A DNA stretch of 64,000 bases from Kordiimonas aestuarii. Its GTDB lineage: Bacteria; Pseudomonadota; Alphaproteobacteria; Sphingomonadales; Kordiimonadaceae. Location of the stretch: positions 1 to 64,000 of the forward strand of contig NZ_JAOBPP010000016.1 of assembly GCF_025574465.1 (NCBI RefSeq), written 5' to 3'. The notes beneath the pieces are model-generated. The model was given only the letters and a program-made list of their open reading frames with translations, searched no databases and had not been told where the DNA came from. A program made the translations under genes and the position numbers. Positions 1 to 8,888 of the stretch are shown here, piece after piece (position 1 is the stretch's first letter; each line of letters opens with the position of its first letter).

Positions 1-18
1 TAGGTCGTAGACTCATAA
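1..18. repeat. IS5-family terminal inverted repeat, left end (with TA)
   Basis: The reverse complement of these 18 bases matches positions 838-855 at 16 of 18 positions. The outer TA is probably target duplication rather than element. Confidence 0.8.
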
Positions 19-452
19 TTTTTCAACCAGATACAGACTGAAGCCAGTTTTACAGCGGCGAGGAAATTCTCCGGGTTTTTGTCATAGCGCGTTGCAATGC
101 CCCGATAGTGCTTGAGCTTATTGAAGAAACGCTCGACGAGATTACGGTGTCGGTACAGCCATTTACTGAAGGTAAAGGACTGCTTGCGGTTGGCTTTTGG
201 CGGAATATTGGCCCAAGCTCTGCGCGCTGTGGTGAAGGCACGAAGCGCGTCGGTATCATAGGCTTTGTCAGCGAGCAAGATCGCTTCCTCCTTGATGTCC
301 TCAATCAGATCAAGGGCCGGTTTGCTGTCGTGGGTCTGTCCAGCAGTCAGCGAAAGCCTGATCGGCAGACCATCCGCATCGACGAGGGCGTGGATTTTGG
401 TGGTCAGTCCACCCCGGGAACGGCCCATGCAGCCATCGTCCTGATCCCCCTT
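1..452 (-). CDS. IS5-family transposase, OrfB (C-terminal DDE part)
   Basis: Reading from the A5G5 run in the -1 frame gives an uninterrupted stretch of about 150 residues. It has G-R-S-R-G-G-L-T-T-K-I-H, the second catalytic Asp in LLADKAYDTDALR, and the catalytic Glu in NLVERFFNKLKHYRGIATRYD, the Y-(2)-R-(3)-E-like signature of IS5 transposases. The frame is open to the first base of the window; the last codon starts TA and its third base lies outside, so a stop at the IR/TSD junction is likely. No RBS of its own is obvious, so it is probably made only as a frameshift fusion with OrfA. Confidence 0.8.
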
Positions 453-853
453 TTTGCCGTGGCCCCTTGTTGATGCACACGGACACAGCTGCTGTCGATC
501 ATAATGATGTCACCGTCATGGGCTTTGCTCACCGCCTCGAACAGTCGGTCCCACACCCCGGCCTTGCGCCAGCGGACAAACCGGTTGTAGCAGGTGGTGT
601 AGGGACCATATCTTTCGGGAATGTCTGCCCACGGCGTTCCCGCCCGAAAGCGCCACAAGATGCCGTTGATCACCCGGCGGTCATCCACCCTAGGCACCCC
701 GCGCGGCTTGTTCGGCAGCAAAGGCTCTATGATCGACCATTCATAATCTGTCAGTTCATACCGGCGGCGGCGCATCAAAACCTCCTCAATGATTTGAGAA
801 GCGTTGAATCATATCTTCGCCTGTTTGGGAATCCCTTTTATGAGTTTACGGCC
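3..853 (-). mobile_element. IS5-family (IS427-group-like) insertion sequence, apparently complete
   Basis: An 851-bp element bounded by imperfect terminal inverted repeats (16 of 18 positions match when the flanking TA is counted). Both ends carry a TA dinucleotide, at 1-2 and 854-855, as expected for the TA target duplication of the IS427 group of IS5. It encodes a two-frame DDE transposase on the minus strand. The window begins at the left target dinucleotide, so the far flank cannot be compared. The size fits the group. Group assignment is from known family features; the element was not matched to a named IS. Confidence 0.85.
404..778 (-). CDS. IS5-family transposase, OrfA (N-terminal part)
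   Basis: A 124-residue reading frame with the DUF4096-type N-terminal region of IS5 transposases (RYELTDYEW near the start, then the W-R-F-R-A-G-T-P-W region) followed by the first catalytic aspartate in the motif IMIDSSCVRVHQQG. The frame ends shortly after a run of five A and five G (minus-strand sense; plus positions 446-455). Continuing there in the -1 frame gives the rest of the DDE domain, so OrfA and OrfB are probably joined by programmed frameshifting, as in other IS427-group elements. Alternatively the shift is an inactivating mutation; the sequence alone cannot decide. Confidence 0.85.
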   Translation of the reverse strand: MMRRRRYELTDYEWSIIEPLLPNKPRGVPRVDDRRVINGILWRFRAGTPWADIPERYGPYTTCYNRFVRWRKAGVWDRLFEAVSKAHDGDIIMIDSSCVRVHQQGATAKRGIRTMAAWAVPGVD

Positions 854-855
854 TA
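838..855. repeat. IS5-family terminal inverted repeat, right end (with TA)
   Basis: Partner of the repeat at 1-18, differing at two positions. It lies about 60 bp upstream of the OrfA start codon. The right boundary of the insertion falls between the TA at 854-855 and the downstream lipoprotein gene's leader, so the element may affect that gene's promoter. Confidence 0.8.
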
Positions 856-908
856 GTGAGATGGGCGATAGTTTGGTATCCTGCCCGTCCGATTGGGGGA
901 GGATTTCC

Positions 909-1397
909 ATGCCCGGACCGATGTTGCCGTTGCGCGTGATTATTGTGCTGATGTTCTGTTTGTTTGTGACGGGGTGCACAAGCACTGGCAGCATTTTTTG
1001 CGACAGCGAGCATCCAGAGCCGAAAATTGCGAATTTGATGAAGGAAAGCTGCGCGGGCAACCGTCTTGCCGCGTTGCAGCTTGGCCTTTGGTTTGAGGGC
1101 CATGAGCAATACCCCGAGGCCGCCCATTACTTTGAGATCGCTTCCACGCCGTCAAGTGGCAGAAACTACCTATATGTACCACCTGCTGGTGACGTGCCGG
1201 GTTTCACTATGCCTGTAGACAGCGGTATGCACCAAGATGGTTTGGCCGAAGCTCAGTTCAGGCTGGGGCTTCTATATTTGCACGGCCAAGGTGTTGGGCA
1301 AAATGCCAAGAAGGCGGGAAAATATTTCAAGCTGGCGGCGGAGCAGGGGCATAGCGGCGCTGTAAAAGCACTGTCGCAGATCCCGAAAGCGCGTTAG
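909..1397 (+). CDS. Sel1-repeat lipoprotein
   Basis: About 162 residues from the ATG at 909, which follows a good GGAGGA ribosome site; longer in-frame starts upstream lie inside the IS right end and are less likely. A hydrophobic signal segment (residues about 8-20) ends in the lipobox FVTGC, so Cys23 is the probable lipidated residue. The mature part has Sel1/TPR-like motifs: NRLAALQLGLWFEG and later AEAQFRLGLLYLHGQGV followed by KYFKLAAEQGHSGA. Sel1 proteins usually scaffold envelope or signalling complexes; the partner here is unknown. The gene starts only 54 bp from the IS right end. Confidence 0.75.
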   Translation: MPGPMLPLRVIIVLMFCLFVTGCTSTGSIFCDSEHPEPKIANLMKESCAGNRLAALQLGLWFEGHEQYPEAAHYFEIASTPSSGRNYLYVPPAGDVPGFTMPVDSGMHQDGLAEAQFRLGLLYLHGQGVGQNAKKAGKYFKLAAEQGHSGAVKALSQIPKAR

Positions 1398-1401
1398 CCT
1401 T

Positions 1402-2157
1402 TTATTGCTTGGGTCTGCAGCTGAAAAGCAATTCGCAGGCGATCGGTTCGTTGAAGAACGACTGCTTGATTTTATCAATTTCACCGGACAGGCGCATTTC
1501 CTCCAGCACGGTGCGCAGCTTTTCGACAACGGGTAGCGGCACGTCAGGCGAGGCGACCAGATATTGCTGCGGTGTGGTCCAACGCTGCACCGTATACAGA
1601 TCACCAACCATGCCGCCCGTGCGCTGATACGCCCAGTTTGCGGGCAGTCCCCGCTGCATCCATAAGGTCACCCGACCTGCGTGCAAAAGCCTGGCGCCAA
1701 CATCTTCATCTTCAACCAGAGTAATCGCCCTGAAACCCAGTTGGCGGGCGTTGAACTCGGCCGGGGATTCCATGCGTGCGGCAATGGGGAACTCGAGAAG
1801 ATTATTTACAGGCAGGTTCGCCAGGGCAAGGTTGGTCGTGACAAGCTGCAGGTATGAAATGTTAACCGGGGCGACCCACTGGTAAAATGGCTCACGCTCG
1901 TCAAGGCGTGTCAGCGGGGCCATGAAGGCATAACCGCCTTGTTGGACAGCGGCTTGTTCCCGCTTCCAGGGGGCGAAAACAACTTGGTACCTTACTCCTG
2001 CGCGTTGGAAGGCGGTTTCAATAATTTCGACGATGAAACCGTTTTGAGTTTCGCTGTCCCCCCATGGTGCGATGTCAGGATGGAAAAGGCGAAAGCTGCG
2101 TGCATCCTCGCCTTCGGCAATCGCGCCATTGCTTGTGACGATGCCGAAGATAATCAT
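1402..2157 (-). CDS. Periplasmic solute-binding protein-like (SBP family 3)
   Basis: A 251-residue protein with a short N-terminal hydrophobic segment ending in an Ala-rich stretch, then a family-3 solute-binding-like body: G-F-I-V-E-I-I-E-T-A-F-Q-R-A-G near residue 40 and Y-Q-V-V-F-A-P-W-K-R-E-Q-A, the usual lobe-I signature of PBPb domains. There is no adjacent permease or ATPase gene, so it may be an orphan sensor-type binding protein rather than an ABC transporter component. The signal peptide is short; no other start codon exists between the start used and an upstream in-frame stop. Ligand unknown. Confidence 0.65.
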   Translation of the reverse strand: MIIFGIVTSNGAIAEGEDARSFRLFHPDIAPWGDSETQNGFIVEIIETAFQRAGVRYQVVFAPWKREQAAVQQGGYAFMAPLTRLDEREPFYQWVAPVNISYLQLVTTNLALANLPVNNLLEFPIAARMESPAEFNARQLGFRAITLVEDEDVGARLLHAGRVTLWMQRGLPANWAYQRTGGMVGDLYTVQRWTTPQQYLVASPDVPLPVVEKLRTVLEEMRLSGEIDKIKQSFFNEPIACELLFSCRPKQ

Positions 2158-2356
2158 GACGGCAGCAAGAATATATCGTCCACAACGCGAAATGGCTGTA
2201 CCTCTTTGTCATTGTGCCGTGGCGCTTCATCCTGCGGGGTTCCGGCGCGGAACGTTGGATGCGGCTCGGTGGGACCTTCCCTTGCACAAAACTATAATAT
2301 TTTCTGGCGCGATGCACGTGGAAGCTGAACCAGAGTCCGCGAAGGTGCATAATACA

Positions 2357-3220
2357 TCAGCTGACCTGAAGCAACCAATCCCGGAAATTCTGCACTTTTT
2401 TCATGACCGCGCGGGCCTCGGCGTAGACGAGATAATAAGCGTTTGTGCTTTTGATGGCCTGCCCAAAGGGGGCGATCAGGCGACCGGCCGCCAGGTCGTT
2501 CGCGACATACATGAGCGGCAGCACTGCAACGCCAAGGCCAGAACGTACGGCTTCGATCATCATGGTGAAATTCTCAAACTGTGTGCCGCTGCGTGCCGGG
2601 TCGGTGTTGCGGCCCAACCATTCACCCCATGCCTGCGGGCGGGTTCTCATTTGCAGGCGTTCATAATCACCGATGTCTATCTGTTCCTTGCCCTTGAGCA
2701 ACGCGGGGGAGATAACGGCGATAATCTCCTCATCCACAATCTTGTGAGCTTTGAACCCAGGCCAGGCGCCTGCGCCATATTGTACGGCAACATCCGTATT
2801 GGCGACGTGAAAGTCCTCCGGCGTCAGGCCGGTGACAATGTTAAGCTGAATATCCGGGTGGTCTTGCGTGAAGCCGCCAAGCCGGGGGATCAACCAGCGT
2901 GAGCCAAAAGTTGGTAACAGGCCCAGCGTCAACACGCGATCGTCGGCGCCCCATGTCATCAATCGCAACGTTTCGCTTTCGATCTGGGCCAGAAGGGGGC
3001 CGATGGCTATATCATACTGACGCGCGGCATCAGTAGGCAGCAGACGCTTGCGCTCACGTCGGAACAGGGGCTGTCGCACATAACCTTCTAGGTTCTTGAT
3101 CTGCCGACTGACAGCGCTTTGGGTCAGATTCAGGCTTTCGGCGGCACGGGTGACATGGCCGGTTTTCATCACGGCTTCGAAACACTCAAGGGCAATCAGG
3201 CTTGGTAATTTACGTTTCAT
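2357..3220 (-). CDS. LysR-family transcriptional regulator (probable gcdH regulator)
   Basis: 287 residues. An N-terminal winged HTH (residues about 5-64; helix-turn-helix around TGHVTRAAESLNLTQSAVSR) is followed by a LysR substrate-binding domain (about 90-285), with the GcvA-like features LTLGLLPTFGSRWLIPRL and the C-terminal AVLPLMYV segment. It is divergent from the glutaryl-CoA dehydrogenase gene across about 117 bp, the usual arrangement for a LysR activator and its target. Control of the glutarate genes is therefore inferred from position; the effector may be glutarate or glutaryl-CoA. Confidence 0.8.
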   Translation of the reverse strand: MKRKLPSLIALECFEAVMKTGHVTRAAESLNLTQSAVSRQIKNLEGYVRQPLFRRERKRLLPTDAARQYDIAIGPLLAQIESETLRLMTWGADDRVLTLGLLPTFGSRWLIPRLGGFTQDHPDIQLNIVTGLTPEDFHVANTDVAVQYGAGAWPGFKAHKIVDEEIIAVISPALLKGKEQIDIGDYERLQMRTRPQAWGEWLGRNTDPARSGTQFENFTMMIEAVRSGLGVAVLPLMYVANDLAAGRLIAPFGQAIKSTNAYYLVYAEARAVMKKVQNFRDWLLQVS

Positions 3221-3337
3221 GGCACCAGTTCATGACTTTTTGTAATGATTTAAGTCCGAAATGTTACTTTATGCTGCGCCATATTGCTATATACATGCAA
3301 CAAAATCATTTAAACCGAATGAGCCAAGGGAAGTTTC

Positions 3338-4513
3338 ATGTCGAAGCCGCAATTCAATTGGGAAGATCCGCTGTTCCTTGATGATCAGCTGACGGAAGAA
3401 GAACGCATGGTGCGTGACAGCGCGCGGGACTATTGCCAGTCCAAGCTGATGCCGCGCATCCTTGAGGCCAACCGCCATGAAAAATTCGACCGCGAGATCA
3501 TGACGGAGCTTGGCGAGATGGGCCTTCTGGGCGCGACCTTGCCCGAAGAATTTGGCGGTGCGAATGTCAGTCATGTGGCTTATGGCCTGATCGCGCGGGA
3601 AGTGGAACGTGTGGACAGCGGCTATCGCTCCGCCATGTCGGTGCAAAGCTCGCTCGTGATGTATCCGATTTTTGCCTATGGCACTGACGAGCAGCGAAAA
3701 AAATACCTGCCTAAACTGGCGTCGGGTGAGATGGTTGGCTGTTTTGGTCTTACCGAGCCTGACCATGGCTCCGACCCGGGCGGCATGCGTACGCGTGCCG
3801 AGAAGGTGGACGGCGGTTATAAGCTGAGCGGCACCAAGATGTGGATCACCAACAGCCCGATCGCCGACGTGGCGGTTGTGTGGGCCAAGCTTGACGGCAA
3901 GATCCGCGGTTTCATCGTGGAGCGCGGCACCGAAGGTTTCTCCACCCCAAAGATCGAAGGCAAGATGAGCCTGCGCGCCTCCATCACCGGTGAGATCGTG
4001 CTTGATGGGGCCGTGGTGCCGGAAGAAAATCTGCTGCCAAACGCATCCGGCCTTGGCGGGCCGTTTGGTTGCCTGAATAAAGCGCGCTTTGGTATTGCAT
4101 GGGGCGCGCTGGGCGCAGCTGAGTTCTGCTGGCACGCGGCGCGGCAATATACGCTTGACCGTAAGCAGTTTGGCCGTCCGCTGGCACAGAACCAACTGGT
4201 ACAGAAGAAGCTCGCCGACATGCTGACGGAAATCACCCTTGGTTTGCAAGCCTGCCTGCGGGTTGGCCGCCTGCTCGATGAAGGCCGTTCGGCGCCCGAG
4301 AATATTTCTCTCATCAAACGCAACAGCTGCGGCAAGGCGCTTGATATCGCGCGCATGGCCCGAGATATGCACGGCGGCAATGGCATCTCTGATGAGTTCC
4401 ATGTCATCCGTCATATGGTGAACCTTGAAACGGTGAATACCTATGAGGGCACCTATGACATCCACACCCTGATCCTTGGCCGCGCGCAGACCGGCCTTCA
4501 GGCCTTCATGTAA
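3338..4513 (+). CDS. gcdH: Glutaryl-CoA dehydrogenase
   Basis: 391 residues, the usual length. This FAD enzyme oxidises and decarboxylates glutaryl-CoA to crotonyl-CoA in lysine and tryptophan degradation. It has the acyl-CoA dehydrogenase N-domain ([18 protein letters not shown]), the middle-domain signature [16 protein letters not shown], and the C-terminal motif [19 protein letters not shown], whose Glu370 is the catalytic base; the Y-E-G-T-x-D-I-H context is typical of GcdH rather than other family members. AAGGGAAG lies ahead of the ATG. A CoA-transferase follows 13 bp after the stop, so the two are probably one transcript. Confidence 0.92.
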   Translation: MSKPQFNWEDPLFLDDQLTEEERMVRDSARDYCQSKLMPRILEANRHEKFDREIMTELGEMGLLGATLPEEFGGANVSHVAYGLIAREVERVDSGYRSAMSVQSSLVMYPIFAYGTDEQRKKYLPKLASGEMVGCFGLTEPDHGSDPGGMRTRAEKVDGGYKLSGTKMWITNSPIADVAVVWAKLDGKIRGFIVERGTEGFSTPKIEGKMSLRASITGEIVLDGAVVPEENLLPNASGLGGPFGCLNKARFGIAWGALGAAEFCWHAARQYTLDRKQFGRPLAQNQLVQKKLADMLTEITLGLQACLRVGRLLDEGRSAPENISLIKRNSCGKALDIARMARDMHGGNGISDEFHVIRHMVNLETVNTYEGTYDIHTLILGRAQTGLQAFM

Positions 4514-4526
4514 GGCCTGGTGATTT

Positions 4527-5744
4527 ATGGCAGGCCCCTTAAGCGGTATCCGCGTTCTTGATCTAAGCCGTGTTCTCGCGGGTCCATGGGCCTCGCAGTG
4601 CCTGGCGGACCTTGGCGCGGAGGTGATCAAGGTTGAGAACCCGAACGGTGGCGATGATACCCGCACCTGGGGCCCGCCATTTTTTGATGAAGGTGAGGCT
4701 CCGCTCTCTGCCTATTTCATGTGCGCCAACCGGGGGAAGCACTCTGTCACCATAGATATTGCCAAGCCGGAAGGGCAGGCGCTGGTAAAGCGGCTGGCGG
4801 CTGAAAGCGATATTGTGATCGAAAACTTCAAGGTTGGTGGCCTGAAAAAATATGGCCTTGATTACACCAGCCTCGCCGAAATTAACCCCGGCCTGATCTA
4901 CTGTTCCATCACCGGCTTTGGCCAGACAGGGCCTTATGCCAACCGTCCGGGCTATGACCTGCTAATTCAGGCACTTGGCGGGCTGATGAGTATCACCGGT
5001 GAGGCAGATGAGCTGCCGGGCGGTGGCCCGCAGCGCGCGGGTGTTGCCGTGACAGACCTGTTTACCGGCCTTTATAGCACTGTGGCCATCATGGGCGCGC
5101 TCTATCACCGTGAAAAGGCAGGCGAGGGCCAGCATATCGATATGGCGCTTCTGGATACGCAGGCCGCGATGCTTGCCAATCAGGGGTCGTATTTCCTTGT
5201 GTCAGGTAATGCACCAAAAAGGCAGGGTAATTCCCATCCCACTATCGTGCCGTACCAGAGCTTTGCCACCAAGGATGGCCACATGATTTTGGCTGTCGGT
5301 AATGACGGCCAGTTTGCTCGTTTTTGCGCGGCGGCGGGTATGCCGGCACTGGCAGAAGACGATCGCTTCCGTACCAATCCGTCCCGCGTGGCACACCGCG
5401 ACGTTCTGGTGCCGATTGTCGCTGGTATCATTGCCGGGCGCACAACGGATGAGTGGGGTGATGTGCTGGAAGCCGCAAATGTGCCCGGCGGCCCGATCAA
5501 CACCATTGACCGGGTGTTTGCCAATGAGCAGGTGAAGGCGCGGGGAATCGAACTGGCGCTGAAAGCCAAAGACGGCACGCTGATGCCGTCGGTGGCCAAC
5601 CCGATCCGTTATTCGAAGTCAGGTATTGAATATGGCAAGGCACCGCCGATGCTGGGCGAGGACACGGACGCTGTGTTGAGCGACGTTTTGGGCCTGAGCC
5701 AGCAAGAGCTTGCGCTGGCGCGCACCGGTAAGGTTTTGGGGTAG
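4527..5744 (+). CDS. CaiB/BaiF family III CoA-transferase, probable succinyl-CoA:glutarate CoA-transferase
   Basis: 405 residues of the class III CoA-transferase fold: N-terminal P-L-x-G-I-R-V-L-D-L-S-R-V-L-A-G-P, the ADLGAEVIKVENP segment, and V-A-V-T-D-L-F-T-G-L with the expected catalytic aspartate at about residue 177. It follows gcdH by 13 bp. In other organisms (human SUGCT and bacterial homologues) this partner activates glutarate to glutaryl-CoA for GcdH, so the substrate is inferred from context. A GC-rich hairpin terminator follows 4 bp after the stop. Confidence 0.8.
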   Translation: MAGPLSGIRVLDLSRVLAGPWASQCLADLGAEVIKVENPNGGDDTRTWGPPFFDEGEAPLSAYFMCANRGKHSVTIDIAKPEGQALVKRLAAESDIVIENFKVGGLKKYGLDYTSLAEINPGLIYCSITGFGQTGPYANRPGYDLLIQALGGLMSITGEADELPGGGPQRAGVAVTDLFTGLYSTVAIMGALYHREKAGEGQHIDMALLDTQAAMLANQGSYFLVSGNAPKRQGNSHPTIVPYQSFATKDGHMILAVGNDGQFARFCAAAGMPALAEDDRFRTNPSRVAHRDVLVPIVAGIIAGRTTDEWGDVLEAANVPGGPINTIDRVFANEQVKARGIELALKAKDGTLMPSVANPIRYSKSGIEYGKAPPMLGEDTDAVLSDVLGLSQQELALARTGKVLG

Positions 5745-5747
5745 GTA

Positions 5748-5769
5748 AAAGGGCCCCGCAGGGCCCTTT
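5748..5769. terminator. Rho-independent hairpin between convergent genes
   Basis: A 9-bp perfect stem (AAAGGGCCC pairing with GGGCCCTTT) around a 4-nt loop. It lies between the stop codon of the CoA-transferase gene and the end of the leftward RTX gene. A-rich and T-rich flanks on either side could let it act in both directions, though neither U-tract is long. Confidence 0.75.
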
Positions 5770-5795
5770 CCGTCTGAATTATTCACCGCAGCTTA

Positions 5796-6842
5796 TTACA
5801 AAGTGACGTCCACGGACTGCATGGCCGTCAGGTCCAGACCAGCCATGAAAACGCTGGAGCCATCACCGGTGTCGATCATGACACCGGCTTCACCGTCCAC
5901 GGTTGTTTCCGTGCTGGCGGATATAACATCCCCAAGATTGTCGAAAGCGGCAGCCACGTTGGCAAGGAAGATTGTATCTTCGCTTGCATCAAAGTCGGCG
6001 ATCACATCCACACCGTGGTTTCCGGCGAAATAGAAGGTGTCCGCGCCTGCGCCACCAGTGAGTTGATCATCACCCAGACCACCATAAATGTGATCGTCTC
6101 CTTCTGCTCCGGCGATGATATCTGCGCCGGAACCGCCAAATAGCGCATCATCGCCGCTGCCGCCATCAAGGCTATCAGCGCCAGAGCCTGCAAAGACACC
6201 ATCATTCCCTGCTCCGCCCATAAGGGTGTCGGCGCCATCGCCAAGACCGCCAAACAGAAGGTCGTTACCGTCTGCTGCTATCACTACATCAGTGCCCACG
6301 CCACCCCCAAGGGCATCATTGCCGTCTGCGCCATAAACGATGTCAGAGCCTGTCCCAGCCCAGATGATATTACCCGCGTTGCCTCCGACTGTGGCTTCGC
6401 CATCATCGAATGAGCCATTGGCGTTGGCGTCTGTCCAGCCGCCGGCAACCAAGGTGTCATCACCCGCGCCGCCAAACAGCAGGTCAGCGCCCACGTTGCC
6501 GGAGGTACCAAACTCATCGCCGACAACCAGGTCGCTCCCTGCACCACCACCGATGATATCGTCACCGGCTCCACCTGAAAACAGGTCGTCATCGTTATCC
6601 GTCAAGCCAGCAAAAATAGCGTCATTTCCGGCGTCGCCGCTGATGGTGTCTTTCCCTTGGCCGCCGTTCATGAAGTCATTTCCGCTATCGCCAGAAATCG
6701 AGTCGTCGCCATACCCGCCAAAGATGGTGTCGTTTCCATCAAGGCCGGCAGAGATATCCGCCCCTGCATAAGCTGTAATGCGGTCATGACCGTCTGTGCC
6801 AATCAGTGTTTCAGCATTGGCTGTACCATTGATAATACTCAT
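5796..6842 (-). CDS. RTX calcium-binding repeat protein (type I secreted), paralogue 1
   Basis: 348 residues, mostly nonapeptide repeats of the G-G-x-G-x-D-x-hydrophobic-x class that bind Ca2+ as a beta-roll. There is no N-terminal signal peptide; RTX proteins are exported by type I secretion through a C-terminal signal. The C-terminal part has the GADTFYFAG...DVIADFDASEDTI pattern and ends in SVDVTL. An acidic loop, DANANGSFDDGE at residues 138-149, resembles an EF-hand and interrupts the repeats. The next upstream gene encodes a paralogue with the same loop and nearly the same last 30 residues. No ABC exporter or catalytic domain is visible. Confidence 0.85.
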   Translation of the reverse strand: MSIINGTANAETLIGTDGHDRITAYAGADISAGLDGNDTIFGGYGDDSISGDSGNDFMNGGQGKDTISGDAGNDAIFAGLTDNDDDLFSGGAGDDIIGGGAGSDLVVGDEFGTSGNVGADLLFGGAGDDTLVAGGWTDANANGSFDDGEATVGGNAGNIIWAGTGSDIVYGADGNDALGGGVGTDVVIAADGNDLLFGGLGDGADTLMGGAGNDGVFAGSGADSLDGGSGDDALFGGSGADIIAGAEGDDHIYGGLGDDQLTGGAGADTFYFAGNHGVDVIADFDASEDTIFLANVAAAFDNLGDVISASTETTVDGEAGVMIDTGDGSSVFMAGLDLTAMQSVDVTL

Positions 6843-7108
6843 CGAACTTCTCCCTTTGAGAGTAAAGCCTGTAGGTTGGTGTTATCCGTCGTCGGAAGAT
6901 GAATAGTTTAATTCAGGTGAGATTTCTGTTGGCTTCTTGAGCAGCGCTATAAGCGGATCGTAAGAAGAAAAAGGGCGTGCGGGGGCTAAAAAAAGGCAGT
7001 CCGGTTATGCCCTTGGGGGAGCAGCAGAAAAATGCTGCGTGTCGACATGGTATTTATGAGTATTTTACATTGTGGAGCGGAGAAACTAGGCGTAACCAGC
7101 GGAAAAAA

Positions 7109-7130
7109 AAAGGGCCCCGGAGGGCCCTTT
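7109..7130 (-). terminator. Rho-independent terminator of RTX gene 2
   Basis: Stem AAAGGGCCC/GGGCCCTTT with a 4-nt loop, followed in minus-strand sense by a run of nine T. The stem sequence is identical to the hairpin at 5748-5769. It separates the two RTX genes, so they are probably transcribed separately. Confidence 0.88.
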
Positions 7131-7152
7131 CGGAATGATTATATCGAACCGG

Positions 7153-8610
7153 TTAAAGGGTGACGTCCACGTCACTCATTGTCGCCATCGTGAGGCCAGC
7201 CATGAAGATGCTGGAGCCATCACCGGTGTCGATCATAACACCTGATGTGCCATCAACCGTCTCTGCAGTGCTTGCATTGATAACATCGTCCATGGACTGG
7301 AAGTTCGCGGTAGCGTTCGCGAGGAACAAGGTATCCGAATCCACGTCAAAGTCGGTGATTTCGTCATCACCGTGCGCACCAGCGAAGAAGAAGGTGTCTG
7401 AACCGGCACCGCCGCTCAGTTCATCGTCTCCGGTACCACCGTAAAGATAGTCGTCACCGCTGCCACCAGCGACAACGTCGGTTTCGTCACCGCCATAAAG
7501 CGTATCGTTACCGTCATCGCCCTGGATATTGTCATCGCCGTCACCACCAAAGACAAGGTCAGCACCGGCACCACCATAAAGGCTGTCGTCGGAGTCAGTG
7601 GTACCAGCGTAGAGAATATCGTTACCAGCGTGCCCGAAAATGCGGTCTTCATCGTCGCCACCGCCAATGATGTCTGCACCGGCAGCACCATAGACTGAGT
7701 CAGCGCCAGAACCCGCCCAGACGGTGTTTGAGGCAGTACCGTTCACCACGGCCTCGCCTTCGTCAAACTCACCATCAGCATCGGCATCAAGCCAGCTGTC
7801 TACCACGATGGCGTCTTCGCCTGCGCCGCCATAAATAACGTCGGAACCAACATCGCCGGTTACCTCGGTCTGCATGTTGTCGCCAATGACAAAGTCATCG
7901 CCACCACCTGCGCCAAGGGTATCGTCGCCCGATCCGCCGACAATCATGTCGTCTTCATCGTCGCCTTGGCCAGCAAAGAATGTGTCGTTGCCAAAACCGG
8001 CTTGCACAGTGTCTTCGCCTTCGCCACCGGTAATATAGTCGTTACCGCTTTCACCGACGAGATAGTCTGCACCTGCGTTACCGTAAATGCTGTCATGGCC
8101 ACTCAGACCACTGAGGGTGTCGTCTTCCGACGTGCCATTCAGCGTCAGGTTGCCCACGCTTGGGGTGGTCAGGTCAATGCTGCCGGATACTTCTGCCCAT
8201 GTCGCATTTTCAACCGTCAGCGAACTACCATCAGGCAGATCAATGTTAAGATCGGTATCTGACTGCGCTGACGCAGACAATACTGCGCTCAATGAGCCAA
8301 ACCCCAAACCCGACAGGTCAATAAGGTCACCCTCTGTGGCGTCGAAATCCAGAATAACGTTTGTGCTGTTTGCACCAACAAAGAAGGTGTCAGCGCCAAC
8401 GCCGCCTGTCAGTTCGTTTGAGCCGCTGCCACCAACAATGACATCGGCGCCTGCGCCGCCCTCAAGGGAGTCGTCGCCGTCGCCGCCATAGAGCGAATCA
8501 TCGCCAGAAGCGCCCAGAAGGGCGTCTGCACCGCCATAAGCATAAATTTCGTCGTCGGAAGTGGTGCCTGCCAGCACATCACCCATCAGTGTACCATGAA
8601 CTGTACTCAT
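7153..8610 (-). CDS. RTX calcium-binding repeat protein (type I secreted), paralogue 2
   Basis: 485 residues with two RTX blocks. Residues about 1-75 lead into a GADTFFVG...ILDFDATEGDLIDLSG segment, like the C-terminal domain of serralysin-type proteins, then a spacer of about 60 residues. A second long repeat block (about 155-420) ends in a second such segment (GSDTFFFAG...ITDFDVDSDTLFLAN). An EF-hand-like loop, DADADGEFDEGE (275-286), sits in the second block. The last about 30 residues nearly match paralogue 1, consistent with a shared secretion signal. No enzymatic domain is seen; an extracellular Ca2+-binding, adhesive or matrix role is inferred. Confidence 0.85.
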   Translation of the reverse strand: MSTVHGTLMGDVLAGTTSDDEIYAYGGADALLGASGDDSLYGGDGDDSLEGGAGADVIVGGSGSNELTGGVGADTFFVGANSTNVILDFDATEGDLIDLSGLGFGSLSAVLSASAQSDTDLNIDLPDGSSLTVENATWAEVSGSIDLTTPSVGNLTLNGTSEDDTLSGLSGHDSIYGNAGADYLVGESGNDYITGGEGEDTVQAGFGNDTFFAGQGDDEDDMIVGGSGDDTLGAGGGDDFVIGDNMQTEVTGDVGSDVIYGGAGEDAIVVDSWLDADADGEFDEGEAVVNGTASNTVWAGSGADSVYGAAGADIIGGGDDEDRIFGHAGNDILYAGTTDSDDSLYGGAGADLVFGGDGDDNIQGDDGNDTLYGGDETDVVAGGSGDDYLYGGTGDDELSGGAGSDTFFFAGAHGDDEITDFDVDSDTLFLANATANFQSMDDVINASTAETVDGTSGVMIDTGDGSSIFMAGLTMATMSDVDVTL

Positions 8611-8888
8611 CTCATATCTCCCTTAGTCAAGTCGCGGGGAATTCCGCCCAATCGTCCAATCGTCGTTTTGGCCGTCGTGGGATAAGGCTTACGGCAACTT
8701 GCGTGAAGTTTCCGTTGGTATGAGGGCGGCTCAGATCAAAAGCTGATCAAGGACCGGCATGCAACTGCCGATCCTCTATATTCCTTTGATAATGGGGGCG
8801 GGGAAAAATACTTGTTATTCAATGGCCTGGCATCCGGGACCGGAGGTAGGGCATTTTTATTATATTTTTAGATTCCGGGTTTGGCCGG

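Noticed and set aside
3287..4666. 459-codon minus-strand frame opposite gcdH
   Set aside because: Antisense to an intact glutaryl-CoA dehydrogenase and crosses into the next gene; low-complexity His/Arg/Ala content typical of shadow frames.
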